NCBI GenBank assembly: GCA_026419785.1
Contig: JAODTK010001887.1
Span: forward strand, 62,001 to 126,000
DNA length: 64,000 bases
Reading direction: 5' to 3'
DNA from: Sclerodactyla briareus
Lineage: Eukaryota > Echinodermata > Holothuroidea > Dendrochirotida > Sclerodactylidae
Below the pieces are notes generated by a model. That model saw nothing but the letters and a program-made list of their open reading frames with translations, was not told where the DNA came from and did no database searches. Both the position numbers and the translations under genes were made by a program. How positions within the stretch are numbered: position 1 is the first letter of the stretch; each line of letters opens with the position of its first letter. This document shows, piece by piece, positions 36,630 through 47,523 of the stretch.

Positions 36630-37580
36630 ATGAGCGGTTAGATATCTCCTGAACCGTGGAAGCCATCATGCTGGGAACGTTTTGTGGAGGTGCGCGGTGA
36701 GATTTTGCCGATGTTCATCCACTTTTCGTCCAAAAGCCCTACTCTTTGCATAATTTGCATATTTAATGCAAATTGGCCCGGAGCTGTGTACAAGATATCT
36801 CTTGTGGGTTGATGGATTGGTGATGCCGTTCGGTTATATAACAACTATGAAAGTGTCCAGAACTTATTAGATTCCTGGCATATATATTCTAATTAGTAAG
36901 TCTACTTTGGCATATTTCCTGCGATATTTTGAAGCTTGTTGGATTTTGACAAACTTGGTGGAGATGGTTTATCTATAGTCCCAATAATTTTACAGTGGAC
37001 GAGGTCACCAAAGTTCATTTCATGTTACTAATTTGCATTTACCTAGTCTAATTTGCATAATTTCTTCAGATTTTAAAGGTTGGTTGAATCCTCGAAACTT
37101 GGTGGGGGATGGTACGGCCTTTGATCCTGATAAATATAACAACATGCAAAGGTACTTAAGGGTCATTTAATGTGAAACTTTGCATAAATTACGCAATTTT
37201 TTGAAGTTTTGTTAAATGCCAGTAAAATTGGAACGGGAGCATCCGTGTGCTCGTAGAGTATTTTCCATGGTATTTTTGGGTCATGGATCAACAACCTCTA
37301 AGACAAGTCAAAAGGTCAAAGTCAAGTTTAAGAATAATGCTTATTTTAGGAGTTACAGGCAAAGAAATAAAAACTGTCAATTTTGGGGTATGTGATAGAC
37401 TCTTTGTCTTCAATAGACAAACTAACTCCCGCTATCGATCTGACCACCTGGTCTTCAAGTTACACTGGGCCAAAGTCGATTTGAATACCTTTGGGGCGAT
37501 AGCATAGGGCGTGTGTATCTGATTACATAATAATGCCTTTTTGGGGCTTTGGTGCATCATCACATCGATTCAAGCATTTT

Positions 37581-37917
37581 CATAAAAACCGTCATGACAT
37601 CAAAGGTCATTTAAGGTCACTCTGGACCCAAGAACTGCGCCAAATAATAACATTTCCTGCAACAGTTCTATTACTGTGTGGTTATATGGCTGGACTTTGG
37701 GGACAGCAGTCATATTATCATTGGTAACATTTTTTCATAAAACTGTAATGTCATTACGGTCATTCAAGAGGTCACTTATTGGACCAATATGCCAAATAAT
37801 AACATTCCTGCATAGCCTCCAAAGAAACGTAATTTGATATGGCTGTGTTTCGAGACAAGGTGCCATTTATGATGGTAATATTTCATAAAACTGTTATGGT
37901 TATCAAGGCCATTCATT
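37581..37917 (+). repeat. ~150-bp direct repeats, second copy
   Basis: Duplicate of 34579-34915, including the AGGTCA direct repeat at about 37604-37619. Confidence 0.75.
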
Positions 37918-38989
37918 AAGCCCAATCTTAATTTGAGAAGTATTGAACTTAGTAAAATAGCCCCCACAAACTCCATACATGTTTTGATTATTATTTTCCG
38001 CTCTCCCCTCTCGCTACCCATTTAAGAATGGTATATCTACTCAGGCATCACTATCAATATAGCAGGAACTATTATTTTGAATTTTTTTATTCTCTTCAAC
38101 TTTCAACTTCAACTCTTCAGTATGGTCTTTCTATTCATCTTAAACTCGTTTGCCTATCTGTACAGAAGAGGTTTTCATTATTGTCTTATTTCACACAACA
38201 ACGTCATGGGCATACTGTGACAAAATGTAGAGTACCATTGTTGCAAACAATTGATTGATGCAGCTAGTTACAGTGAATCCCCCTACTGTTATCACCTATA
38301 GATACCATAGTCCCCTCAATATACAGTAGGGCCATGTCAACACCACATCCTGAGGTGTCAGTTTACACCCACAGGGAATGCTGCGCAAGAGCTGGTGAGA
38401 GGTAGTGGGTGTGAACCCTCGGGAGTTACTGGAAGCAGGTGTATATATAAAGTGGCATACTCTTTGGATGATAGATGCTATTGCTATAGTTCATTTTTTT
38501 TCATTCCATCACACTTATTTTCTATAATTATTCGCTATATATAATTGCTTATTATGAATATTATACATTTTATTAATAAGACTGAGTCATTCAGTGTTTC
38601 TACTTTGCATGGCTCATTCCAATTTCAAGTTCGTTTGATTTTCATTAACCTTTCGAAGAGTATTTTAGAATATTGAAGTCAGAAACTGGGTCCATGGAAT
38701 TTCCGTGGCTATTGTGTCTAAGTTTACCTTGTATTGTTTGCATGTGCCTAAATGAACAAAATCACTGATCCGGCGCAACCATGGTGCGAGACCCTGGGGG
38801 CGATCGCCTTGTCCGTGGAAAACATATTGTTCTGCTGAATTGGAAGGTGAGAAGTGACATAAGTGTTTACATGTTATTTCAATACGGGCTTTCGTATGTT
38901 GCCTATTTTACCGCATAGTTTCGCTTTTGTGACCATTTTTTCCCAAACCTTTTTCGTTCTCCTCTTACCACCTCTCACCTACCTTATGA

Positions 38990-39260
38990 AGCAGGCTTTG
39001 AGCTGTACCTCATTCTAGCCTTCGATGACATAGTCAAGACAACCGTTTTCAAATCAACAGGCCTCGGAATATTGAACCGGTATACGACAACCACCATCAT
39101 TATGGGCCCAATCAAGAAGGAAAAAAAACGAGAGGTGAGTGACACATTCCAGAGACCCCGCCTTGGTTATTGACTAGGATGATTGCCCCTAACGTATCTT
39201 GCGTATATCAAGGCCGCTGAGTACGGAATGCCGGGACTAGCATATTTGCCAGGCAGTGTG
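38990..39260 (+). repeat. Dispersed segment U, copy 3, with exon-like frame
   Basis: Matches the copies at 16.4 and 18.5 kb (landmark 'ccggtatacgacaaccacc'). In this copy 38995-39134 is open for 46 codons between an acceptor-like 'ccttatgaagcag' and a donor 'agag|gtgagt', reading FELYLILAFDDIVKTTV and on to K-K-E-K-K-R-E. The other three copies have stops or indels in the aligned region, so this may be chance. I do not recognise the peptide. Confidence 0.45.
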
Positions 39261-39539
39261 GAGTTGACAGATACATAGGAGAATGTGACGTAGTAAAAGC
39301 ATTGAATAGGGAGGTTTCGTGTTTTCTTGGTTTGGTTTGTAGGTTTTTTGATTTCTTCCCTCTTTATCCTTGTAGACACCACGTGATTTCTGCATTGGTG
39401 GTCAATACTTGGACACAACCCGGACAACAACTGTATTGCCTCATTCACATTCTGCATAACCCATTTCGACCATACTTTGCTACAGCCGACTAAGCGATAC
39501 AGTGAGTTGCTGAAATCATCAGATTTTCTCTCGCAATGT

Positions 39540-40270
39540 TGTTTCGCAGACTTTCGACTGTGTGTTGTAGGGAGGCTCTTTGGAGATTCTCCAAGCAGCG
39601 TAGTTGCTCGACTGTCCCGCACATCTGAATATCCGCTCTGTACGCTGAACAAGAAGGCGTTCGAAGTGTGGTAGTGGTGTCTCTGACGTCTCCCGTGTTG
39701 TTACTGGTGTGAGACAGGGTGTAAACCTGCCCCAAGCACTTCTCCAAAACAGATAGGGACTGGTTTAGGAAGAGGTGCCTTCAGTACCGACTGCGGTGTT
39801 CTGTTTAGTAGTGTGAGGGCTTCTGACTTGGACTTCAGGAGATGCTGCATTACTTGCCGGATTTCAGTTCTCCAGATCATGCCTTTCGACACTCCTTCGA
39901 GGCATCCATTAGGGACTCCAGTGTCATGAACCAAGACCACGATCCAGTCGAGTCATTCGTTCACAATCGTCGGCAATTGTCATTAGCGACTCTCCTTCGT
40001 GCGGAGCCTCGGACTGGCATATGGAGTTGCAAAGTCCCCTGATAGTGGTGTGTGGCTGTCACGATATCTGAGTCAGGACCAAGCTCCTTGGTTTTGGCCT
40101 GTTGTGCTCCCATTGTCACGTATTCTAGTGAGAATCACAAGCAATACACTCGAACTTGCCTGACGGCCTAACATTAGCATATGAAATACAAAGCGTCGGC
40201 CCATACAGCAAAAAGGTATCAGTCCTGTAGCAAGCCATGCCTTGTCCACATTTACGCCCCAGCAATGCAA
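39540..40270 (+). pseudogene. LINE reverse transcriptase remnant, copy A
   Basis: The plus strand, with frame changes, reads ISALYAEQEGV, GSGVSDVSRVVTGVRQG (about 39668-39720), then NLPQALLQNR, then VRASDLDF (about 39815-39835) followed by D-A-A-L-L-A-G-F, then SLGLAYG-type and GVWLSRYLS (about 40050-40075) blocks. The order is that of LINE reverse transcriptases whose palm reads S-W-F-P-V-x-T-G-V-R-Q-G-C-x-L-A-P and D-L-D-F-A-D-D-x-x-L-L. Here the catalytic A-D-D is eroded (D-F-R-R). Multiple frameshifts are present; some may be sequencing errors. The clade is not assigned. Confidence 0.65.
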
Positions 40271-40409
40271 CGAGATATGGCATATGGATTGAAGAAGCCA
40301 CCCCCACCCACCCTATTCCCTAGAGTTCAACAAGTCGGTTCATTTTTTAGTCTCAACTATCAATGAGAACGAACAAGCCTGGCACTGGCATCAACCTTTT
40401 GACATCGTA

Positions 40410-40870
40410 TATGTATTCCTCCGTATCGTTGAGCTCGGGGACCCCCCGTCGAGCATGAGAATAAATAAACACAAAGTCCTTGAAGTCGGCGGAAGAGCCC
40501 AATTTAAACAACTGCCTCTCCATCTCCTTTCCAGATCGTCCATTTTGAATGTATGGGCGTATCATCTGGTTATAATGATATAATCCTCCACGAATGTTAC
40601 TTGTGTAGCATCCTAATCAAATTTAATAATGACGATCATGATATATTGGTTTGCTCACTTGGGTGCCTGGAGAATATATTTGGAGTAGTTGCAATATCAT
40701 GACCATGTATGAGTAGTTTGTTCGAAAACATGTCTCTTTATAGGCATAATTTCAATCAACATGGAAATACCATTGTTTGAGCTATTGTTTCATAGAGTAG
40801 ATATGCGACTGAGATATCGCATCGTATACGTGCAGCCCCTCGGTGATCTTAACCTGTCTCCCTTTCTCTC
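40410..40870 (+). repeat. Dispersed segment S, copy 2
   Basis: Related to 20480-20960 and 43405-43860. On the minus strand copies 2 and 3 both read EMERQLFKLGSSADFKDFV-like (copy 3 is frameshifted in the D-F-K part), with T-E-E-Y-I-Y-D-V-K further on in copy 2. The 20.5-kb copy retains similar residues (DFQESMLTHLHARR, L-T-D-T-K-E-Y-A-Y-S-V-K) in one of its frames. This hints at an old coding segment, but no family is recognised. Confidence 0.5.
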
Positions 40871-41814
40871 TTTCCTGTGGGGATTCCTCCCCGAGAACAC
40901 GGGAGAGACACATTCTAAGATGGGCTAGGGCTTTCTTTGCATTGGAATTCGACTGAATCTAAAGTGATTAACTTCACTATTGGCTACCTACATGCGCAGC
41001 TATATGCCGTGTGCGCTGTGCGTTTCATGCTGAGTCATACAGATTACCTCTAACGTACAGGTACTGTATATGATAAGGGGGACAACGGCCTGAATTTCAG
41101 CTGTTTCATGAGATCTCATCTGGGTACAAACCCGATACCTAATATTTTGTGTCAGTTGTCTATCCCCTTTGTCTTCTGCTCTCCGTATTCACGTCTTGCT
41201 ATTGAGTCACCCAGTCACTCTTCAAGATGGTTGAAACTGTTCGCCATTGGGACGTACTAATATTGTAGTGTGACAAAGATGCGAGCTAATAGTTGAACAA
41301 GTTGATACCTGTAATGTATTTTTGTTTACATGAAAATATCGCCCTCACACAAATAATTCGGAATCAACTATAGGTTCAGCCGGTACACAATGAGTATATT
41401 GACTTACTGAACTTGCGTCTGCTATATCTGCCGAATTCCAAGCGTTCTGATTTTCATTAACCTTCCGGAAGAGTATTTGAGAATAATTTGACGTCCAGAA
41501 ACTGGTCAAGGCTTTCCCCCGTAGCTATTGTGTCTATTTTACCTTGTATTGTTTTGCCATGGTGACTAATGAACAAATCACTGATCGCTCGAAATAGAAC
41601 CAGGCGAGACACTGGGGGCAGATCGCCTTGTCGTGAAAAATATTTTGCTGGGCTAAAGTTTGGAAGGGTGAGAATTGACATAATTGTTTACATGTTATTT
41701 CTATATAACTGGCTTTCTTATGTTCTATTTTTATAAAACCCCATATTCGGCTTTATGTGACTCATTTTGTATCAACCTTTTTCTCTCTTTACCACCTCTC
41801 ACCTACCTTATGAA

Positions 41815-42085
41815 GCAGGCTTTGAGCTGTACCTCATTCAACTAAGCCTCGTAAGACATAGTAGACACCGTTCAAAATCAACAGGGCTCTGAATATTGAA
41901 CCGGTATACGACCAACCACCTCATTATGGGCACCGATCCAGAAGGAAAAAACGAGAGGATGATGAACCATTCCAGAGACCGCCTTGGTTATTGACTAGGA
42001 TGAGTGCCCAACGTATCTTGCTTAAGCTTCACTGTCCGCTGAGTACGGAATGCCGGGACTAGCATATTTGCCATAGCAGTGGTGA
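41815..42085 (+). repeat. Dispersed segment U, copy 4
   Basis: Copy of segment U within unit B, with acceptor-like 'tgaagcag' retained, the donor changed to 'gaggatg' and the frame lost through indels. Confidence 0.5.
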
Positions 42086-42439
42086 GTTGACTAAATCATC
42101 AGGAAATTGTGACGTAGTAAAGATTGAATAGGGAGTTTGTTGTTTTCTGGTTTGTTTGTAGGTTTATTTCTCTTCCCTCCCTCGGTTATACCGTGTAACC
42201 CCACGTGAATGTCTGCATTTGTGTGTCCAATACTGGAACCACACCCCGGCGACTAACTGAATTGCCTCATTCACATCTTGCATACCCATTTGACACATAA
42301 CTTTGCTACAGCCGTACTAGAGCGATACCGCCCAGTGCATTGGCGCTCGAATCTAGATGTTCTACAACAGCGTTACTTGGTTGTTCATCCCTTCATGACG
42401 GTTTCATCGGCTGGCGACTCTTGCACATTGTTCGTTTTC

Positions 42440-43250
42440 TAGCGATGTGTTCGCATCGACTTTCGGACTAGTGCTGTGTGTGTTAGGTGATGTCTCTACT
42501 TTGGCGATTCTTACGCCACATACGCCTCTCGTGTAGTGTGCTCGTACTGTCGCCACTGCCACGACTTTGGAGTTCCTGCATAGCTCCCGGCTCTTGTCAC
42601 ACTCCGTGAAAGCAAGAATGCTTCGAAGTGTGATAGTGGTGTCTCTGACGTCTATCCCGTGTTGTTACTGGTGTGAGACAGGGGTGTAAACCTGCCCCAA
42701 GCACTTCTCAAAACAGATATGGACTGGTTTTAGGAGAGGGTGCAGTCAGATACCCGACTGCGGGTTTCCTGTTAAGTATTGTGAGGGCTTCTACTTGGAC
42801 TTCAACGGAAGGATTCGCATTACGTGCCCGATTTTCATTCCTCGCAGATCATGCCTTTCGGACACTCATCGAGGAGCAAATCCTTAATTGGATCCACGTG
42901 TCAGAACCAAACCCGATCCCAGGCGAGTCATTCGTTTCACATCGCAATGTCATATACGACAAGAAACATCAATCCTTCGTGGAGCCTCGACTGGCATATG
43001 AGTTGCAAAGTCACTTGATTAGTGGTGTGTGGCGGTTTCCATATCTGAGTAGGGGAGCCAAGCTCCGTGTTTTTTGGTCCTGTTTGTGCTCCCATTTTCA
43101 CTATAATTCTAGTGAGAATCACAAGCAATACACTCGAACTTGCCTGACGGCCTAACTTAGGCATCTGAAATACAGCGTCGGCGTCCCATACAGCAAAAAG
43201 TCTCAGTACTGTATGCATGGCCATGCCCTTGTCACATTTACCCCCAGCTG
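42440..43250 (+). pseudogene. LINE reverse transcriptase remnant, copy B
   Basis: Same relic as at 39540-40270. Fragments: SGVSDVYP, a VNLPQALLKTDMDWF stretch (about 42689-42735), VRASTWTST in place of the D-L-D-F box, then T-L-I-E-E-Q-I-L and S-E-P-N-P-I-P in the F-L-D-T/G-L-x-V-S-W-x-K-T-K region, and LSRGAKLRVFWSC (about 43047-43085), which corresponds to the conserved T-K-L-R-V-F motif near the start of the thumb. An open frame of 160 codons (42673-43155) spans much of it but switches between reading frames of the ancestral protein, so it is not the native product. Confidence 0.65.
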
Positions 43251-43404
43251 CAACCGAGATGAGTTGCATATGGATTGAAGAAGCACCCCACAACCCCCAC
43301 CCTAGTTCACATTAGAGCACAATTCGGTTTTCATTTTTTAAGTCTCAACATATCAAATGAGACAACTAACAAGCCTGCCCTGGCAATCACATTTTTGACT
43401 CGTA

Positions 43405-43860
43405 TATGTATTTCCCCTCCGTATCGGTGAGCTCGGGGCCCCGTCGAGCATGAGATAATAACACAAAGTCCTTGAGTCGGCGGAAGAGCCCAATTTAAAC
43501 AACTGCCTCTCCATCTCTGGCAGATCGTCCAGTGGAATTATGGGCGTATCATCTGGTATAATGATATACATCCTCCACGAATGTTACTTGTGTGCATCCT
43601 ATCAAATTTAATAATGACGATCACTGATAATATTGGTTTGCTCACTTGGGTGCCTGGAGAATATTTGGAGTAGTTGCAATATCATGACCATGTATGAGTA
43701 GTTTGTTCGAAAACATGTCTCTTTATAGGCATAATTTCAATCAACATGGAAATACCATTGTTTGAGCTATTGTTTTCATAGAGTAGATATGCGACTGAGA
43801 TATCGCATCGTATACGTGCAGCCCCTCGGTGATCTTAACCTGTCTCCCTTTCTCTCTTTC
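43405..43860 (+). repeat. Dispersed segment S, copy 3
   Basis: Third copy of segment S, inside unit B; see 40410-40870. Confidence 0.5.
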
Positions 43861-44696
43861 CTGTGGGGATTCCTCCCCGAGAACACGGGAGAGACACATT
43901 CTAAGATGGGCTAGGGCTTTCTTTGCATTGGAATTCGACTGAATCTAAAGTGATTAACTTCACTATTGGCTACCTACATGCGCAGCTATATGCCGTGTGC
44001 GCTGTGCGTTTCATGCTGAGTCATACAGATTACCTCTAACGTACAGGTACTGTATATGATAAGGGGGACAACGGCCTGAATTTCAGCTGTTTCATGAGAT
44101 CTCATCTGGGTACAAACCCGATACCTAATATTTTGTGTCAGTTGTCTATCCCCTTTGTCTTCTGCTCTCCGTATTCACGTCTTGCTATTGAGTCACCCAG
44201 TCACTCTTCAAGATGGTTGAAACTGTTCGCCATTGGGACGTACTAATATTGTAGTGTGACAAAGATGCGAGCTAATAGTTGAACAAGTTGATACCTGTAA
44301 TGTATTTTTGTTTACATGAAAATATCGCCCTCACACAAATAATTCGGAATCAACTATAGGTTCAGCCGGTACACAATGAGTATATTGACTTACTGAACTT
44401 GCGTCTGCTATATCTGCCGAATTCCATATTTGTTCCTCGATTCTGGAATAGAGAAAGGGAAAGGCGGTAATCCACCGCCGCGCTCCCCGCGTTATTCATA
44501 TCCTTAGTTTTGTCCCATCTTCATTCAACGTCAAATGAAACACAGTGATTTATCAGGTCCCACTGATGAATAGCCCAATGCGTCACGGAGCGTAGACACC
44601 ATGGCCGTAGCGAGCGGGGGGTGGGGGGGTCACACCTCCCCCCCCCCACCCCCCACCCCAATATCCGTGCCGTCGGCAAATTTTTTCGGCTGTCGC

Positions 44697-44880
44697 AAAA
44701 AGGAGAAAGAGGAAGAAAGAAAATAGAAAAATAGACGCTGAAAGAAGAGATAAAGGAAGGGAGGCAGAAATAGTAGAAGGGAAAGGAAAAGGTGCAGAAA
44801 GGAGAAAGGGAGAAGGGAAGGAAAAGGGAAAGGAAGAGAGGAATGGGAAGACAGGGAATGAAAGAGGAATAGAAAAAACG
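44697..44880 (+). repeat. Purine-rich tract (~180 bp)
   Basis: Nearly all A and G on the plus strand over about 180 bases, such as 'gggaaaggaaaaggtgcaga'. It creates the longest open frame of the window on the minus strand (44521-45084), rich in Leu/Phe/Ser/Pro. That is a composition artefact, not a gene. Such tracts can adopt triplex structures. Confidence 0.9.
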
Positions 44881-45653
44881 GTAGCCGACTTTATTTTTAT
44901 CGGCTATTTGACTTTTGGTCTCATTAATTGGCCCATTCAGGCGTAGGCAAGAGAATGGCACGCCGGCGAACATATATTTGGACGGTTGTCGCTGTCGGTG
45001 TGTTTGTGTAAGTGGACGAGTGACCGATTCTGCCGGCAAGTTCGGCAACAAAGGGAATAAAGGACGTTCGCGTTGTTTGGACATTTATTTTCCATGAGTA
45101 GACAGGATTGAAAGTTTTTGTTTCTGTCTATATTCAGAGAAGAGATCCTTAAAAAAAAAATCAAGACCATTTGCTTGAAAACATTAAGGAAGAAACTTCA
45201 CAGATGAAACAATGTGAAACAGTGGTTTTAGGCTGTTAGGGATATCCAATGCATAAGTGAAAGAGATGTACTAAATGGACGAATCTTGACAATAGCACAT
45301 TGAAGTGCAATTTTTTTTTACGCGCTTCGCGCGCAGGTTGTACCTAATGGCCTGCTTGATAATCACGAGCGGCAGTAAAAATCGGCGTCTTGGTTTAGGA
45401 TCCCGGATTCGGGCCAAAATAAAATGTTCGACGTTACAAATTGAAAGGGTCCCGCAGTCCGCGTACGTGGTGAGCTAGGTCGACTAATTTCTAAAACGCC
45501 CAAATTTTACTGTGAAATATTGCACAGATTGCATCGAGGACGTTTCAATATTCAATAAATTTTCCCCCAAAAGGGGAGGGGGCCCCCTCACCTGAACCCC
45601 TTCCCCCAATCAGTCACCCATGCCAGATCCGTCGGCAAACATCATCTCTACAT

Positions 45654-45667
45654 CCCCCCCCCCCCCC
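45654..45667. repeat. Poly-C run (14 C)
   Basis: A C14 run near the right end of the possible inverted-repeat element. Confidence 0.9.
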
Positions 45668-46027
45668 AATCCTCAACCCTTCGCTAACGACGCCCCTGCG
45701 TGCACGTAGGCGGCTCGATAGGGCCAATTCATTACAACCCGCCATTCGACTGTAATGCGCCAGTAACCCTTCAAACATTACGAGGGTGATGTGCTTCTTG
45801 GTCTAGCTCTTGAGGACGTGACGATTGTCGAAAACCTACGGGGACCTAAGGTCAATTCCTCGAATTGTGGAGCCGCCTGTCGTGAGCGTGGGAAAATGTA
45901 GTATAAACTTGACTACATGGAACATCGGTGGAAATAAAGATGAGAAACATGTTCTAATCTAAATCAATCTATTTATCTATCTTTCACCAATCGACTTGAC
46001 ATGGAGTCCTCTGCCCGATTTAAGACA

Positions 46028-46240
46028 TTAACCTGGAATTAGACTTGGTGTTGGTGTGAACGAATTCCCCACCTTACATCTCAAAACAATCGTTGCATTT
46101 TTCGGTTCATAGTTAGGAAACTGTTCAAAGCCTTCAGTTAGATGAAAAGTATGGCCAAGTCGTAATTTCACGGTCGAAGTATCTACCCGATAATTGTCAA
46201 CGATCTGCCCAGAAGCAGATTTCGCGCCGAATTCGGCCAA
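46028..46240 (-). other. Exon-like open frame, unrecognised
   Basis: The minus-strand frame, open for about 80 codons, has a C-C near its start, then a FGAKSASGQIVDN stretch, a GHTFHLTEGFEQFP stretch and NATIVLRCKVGNSF, and ends at 'aattccag|gttaat', a possible donor near 46035. The spacing of hydrophobic strands and the V-L-R-C-K-V-G motif loosely recall an extracellular beta-sandwich or sushi-type module, but the cysteine pattern is incomplete. A second minus-strand frame upstream (46385-46576) could be a neighbouring exon, and the DNA between them resembles 23.8-23.9 kb. No assignment is made. Confidence 0.2.
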
Positions 46241-46800
46241 GTGCCGATGGCAACAGGCGCGGGACGGCCCTAATCTGCTTGTATGATGTCATCGACTGAC
46301 GTCATTCCAGCATTAGAGGTATGTTTTGGTTAACGCTGGAAAAGTCAAGCTGTTCGTAAGGTTCGTACAGTTAACGCGTATATTTTAGCTAATGATGACT
46401 TCCTGAAACGCGAGACGATGCTTTAGAACCCAGTTGGTTTGTGTCATTACCTCCATCAAGCAGAAAATACCAGTACCAGTGCTCAGCACTACCCTAACCT
46501 TTATTTTTGACATAACGTTAGTCATATCGCCTCGCGGGAGGCTACAGCCAACCGTATGAGGTAATCGTGGCGGCATTCTACTGCGCGAAAGTGATGCGTT
46601 CTTTAAATACTCAATTAAATTAGTGGATGGGAGATGACACTAGCTAGTTTTCGAAGAGGTGATGCCGGGTCCATTACATACTCCATATTTAATAAAATGG
46701 TGAACGAGTTTATGTAGAGTTTCTATAACAAAAAAATACATTGAAAAAATGCCATTGGAATCGGCCATGACGATTTTTTCATTAATATGGCTTATGATAT

Positions 46801-46816
46801 AAAAAAAAAAAAAAAA
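46801..46816. repeat. Poly-A run (16 A)
   Basis: An A16 run following 'atgatat'; no associated element identified. Confidence 0.9.
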
Positions 46817-47212
46817 TTATTATTGAGGGTCTAAGTCACCTGAGGTATTGGACGGAGCTTCAACGAATTTCCCAGCCAATTCACACTTTACTATTTAATA
46901 ACAATTCACACCTCAATCGTTTTCCCAAAACTTCACCAAATTAGGCTACTTCATTTCATTTTATTTTAACATGGACACAATGTTTCCTCTGATTGATGGA
47001 GTCAGGAAGAGGAAGATGTGAAGTAGGTTAGCTCTACACGGTGAACGCAGACAATTTCCATCTTCATTGCATAGGAGAGGTATAAGTAGTATTCACTTGA
47101 CGTATCCAAACCACCAGCCACATGTTTGCGTTGACTCTGTATTAACGCAGGTTCTTGCCGTGTTCCCCGTGCCTTAGCTGAAAATCGATCTGATGCTTCG
47201 AATTCCTGATGT

Positions 47213-47236
47213 AAAAAAAAAAAAAAAAAAAAAAAA
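47213..47236. repeat. Poly-A run (24 A)
   Basis: An A24 run. It could be a retroposon tail on the plus strand, but I recognise nothing to its left. Confidence 0.9.
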
Positions 47237-47523
47237 TGTACAAAAAATAATGGACAGTACAGAAAGTATTTGTTCCGATTTGAATGACATAATTATTTGT
47301 TTTCTTTCCTGTTCTGTCAGACATACCTCTTGATTACTTACTCAAGTAATATGCTATGACCACAGTCATTCGACTGAGTCCGAACTAGCTGATTAGAACC
47401 CATTTTTTAGATAGGATGAATAGCTTGCGAAATTTGTTCAAATGGTAACGACAACTGTCCGAAAATCATGTATTCTGTGACCTTCTAAAAGTTTCCCGTT
47501 CCTCCAACTCTGAGTTATTAAGA

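Larger units (their letters stand above)
35707..38659 (+). repeat. 3,002-bp tandem duplication, copy 2
   Basis: Second copy of 32705-35657 at constant offset, with no indel between copies. Its right edge (38659) is followed directly by the next duplicated unit. The near-perfect identity contrasts with the noisy joint and with the much noisier pair downstream. Confidence 0.95.
38627..41440 (+). repeat. ~2.8-kb unit, copy A
   Basis: Begins with 'gattttcattaacctttcg', the tail of the 3-kb repeat, and is repeated at 41441-44426. The last ~760 bp (40681-41440) match 43666-44426 with only one extra T in copy B. The first ~2 kb match with dense small indels and substitutions. It holds segment U (about 38990-39260), a LINE reverse transcriptase remnant (about 39540-40270) and segment S (about 40410-40870). 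Confidence 0.85.
41441..44426 (+). repeat. ~2.99-kb unit, copy B
   Basis: Repeats copy A. In its first two-thirds it differs by frequent one- to several-base insertions and deletions, and it has a roughly 150-bp extra stretch near 42330-42480. After about 43666 it is essentially identical to copy A. Such a mosaic (noisy left, identical right) is hard to explain by ordinary divergence. Confidence 0.85.
44597..45699. mobile_element. Possible non-autonomous inverted-repeat element
   Basis: Left side 'atggccgtagcgagcggggg' (about 44601-44620) followed by G-rich then C-rich runs. Right side has C-rich runs followed by 'cccttcgctaacgacgcccc' (about 45677-45696), whose reverse complement resembles the left end (G-C-G-T-x-G-T-T-A-G-C-G-A). 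Both sides also carry 'ccgt[gcc]gtcggcaaa' (about 44667-44685 and 45628-45639). This looks like a ~1.1-kb MITE-type insertion, but the termini are imperfect and no target duplication was confirmed. There is no transposase frame inside. Confidence 0.35.

Noticed and set aside
44521..45084. 187-codon minus-strand ORF, the longest in the window
   Set aside because: It is produced by the purine-rich tract on the plus strand, which cannot encode stops on the minus strand. The composition is almost only Leu, Phe, Ser and Pro in that part.
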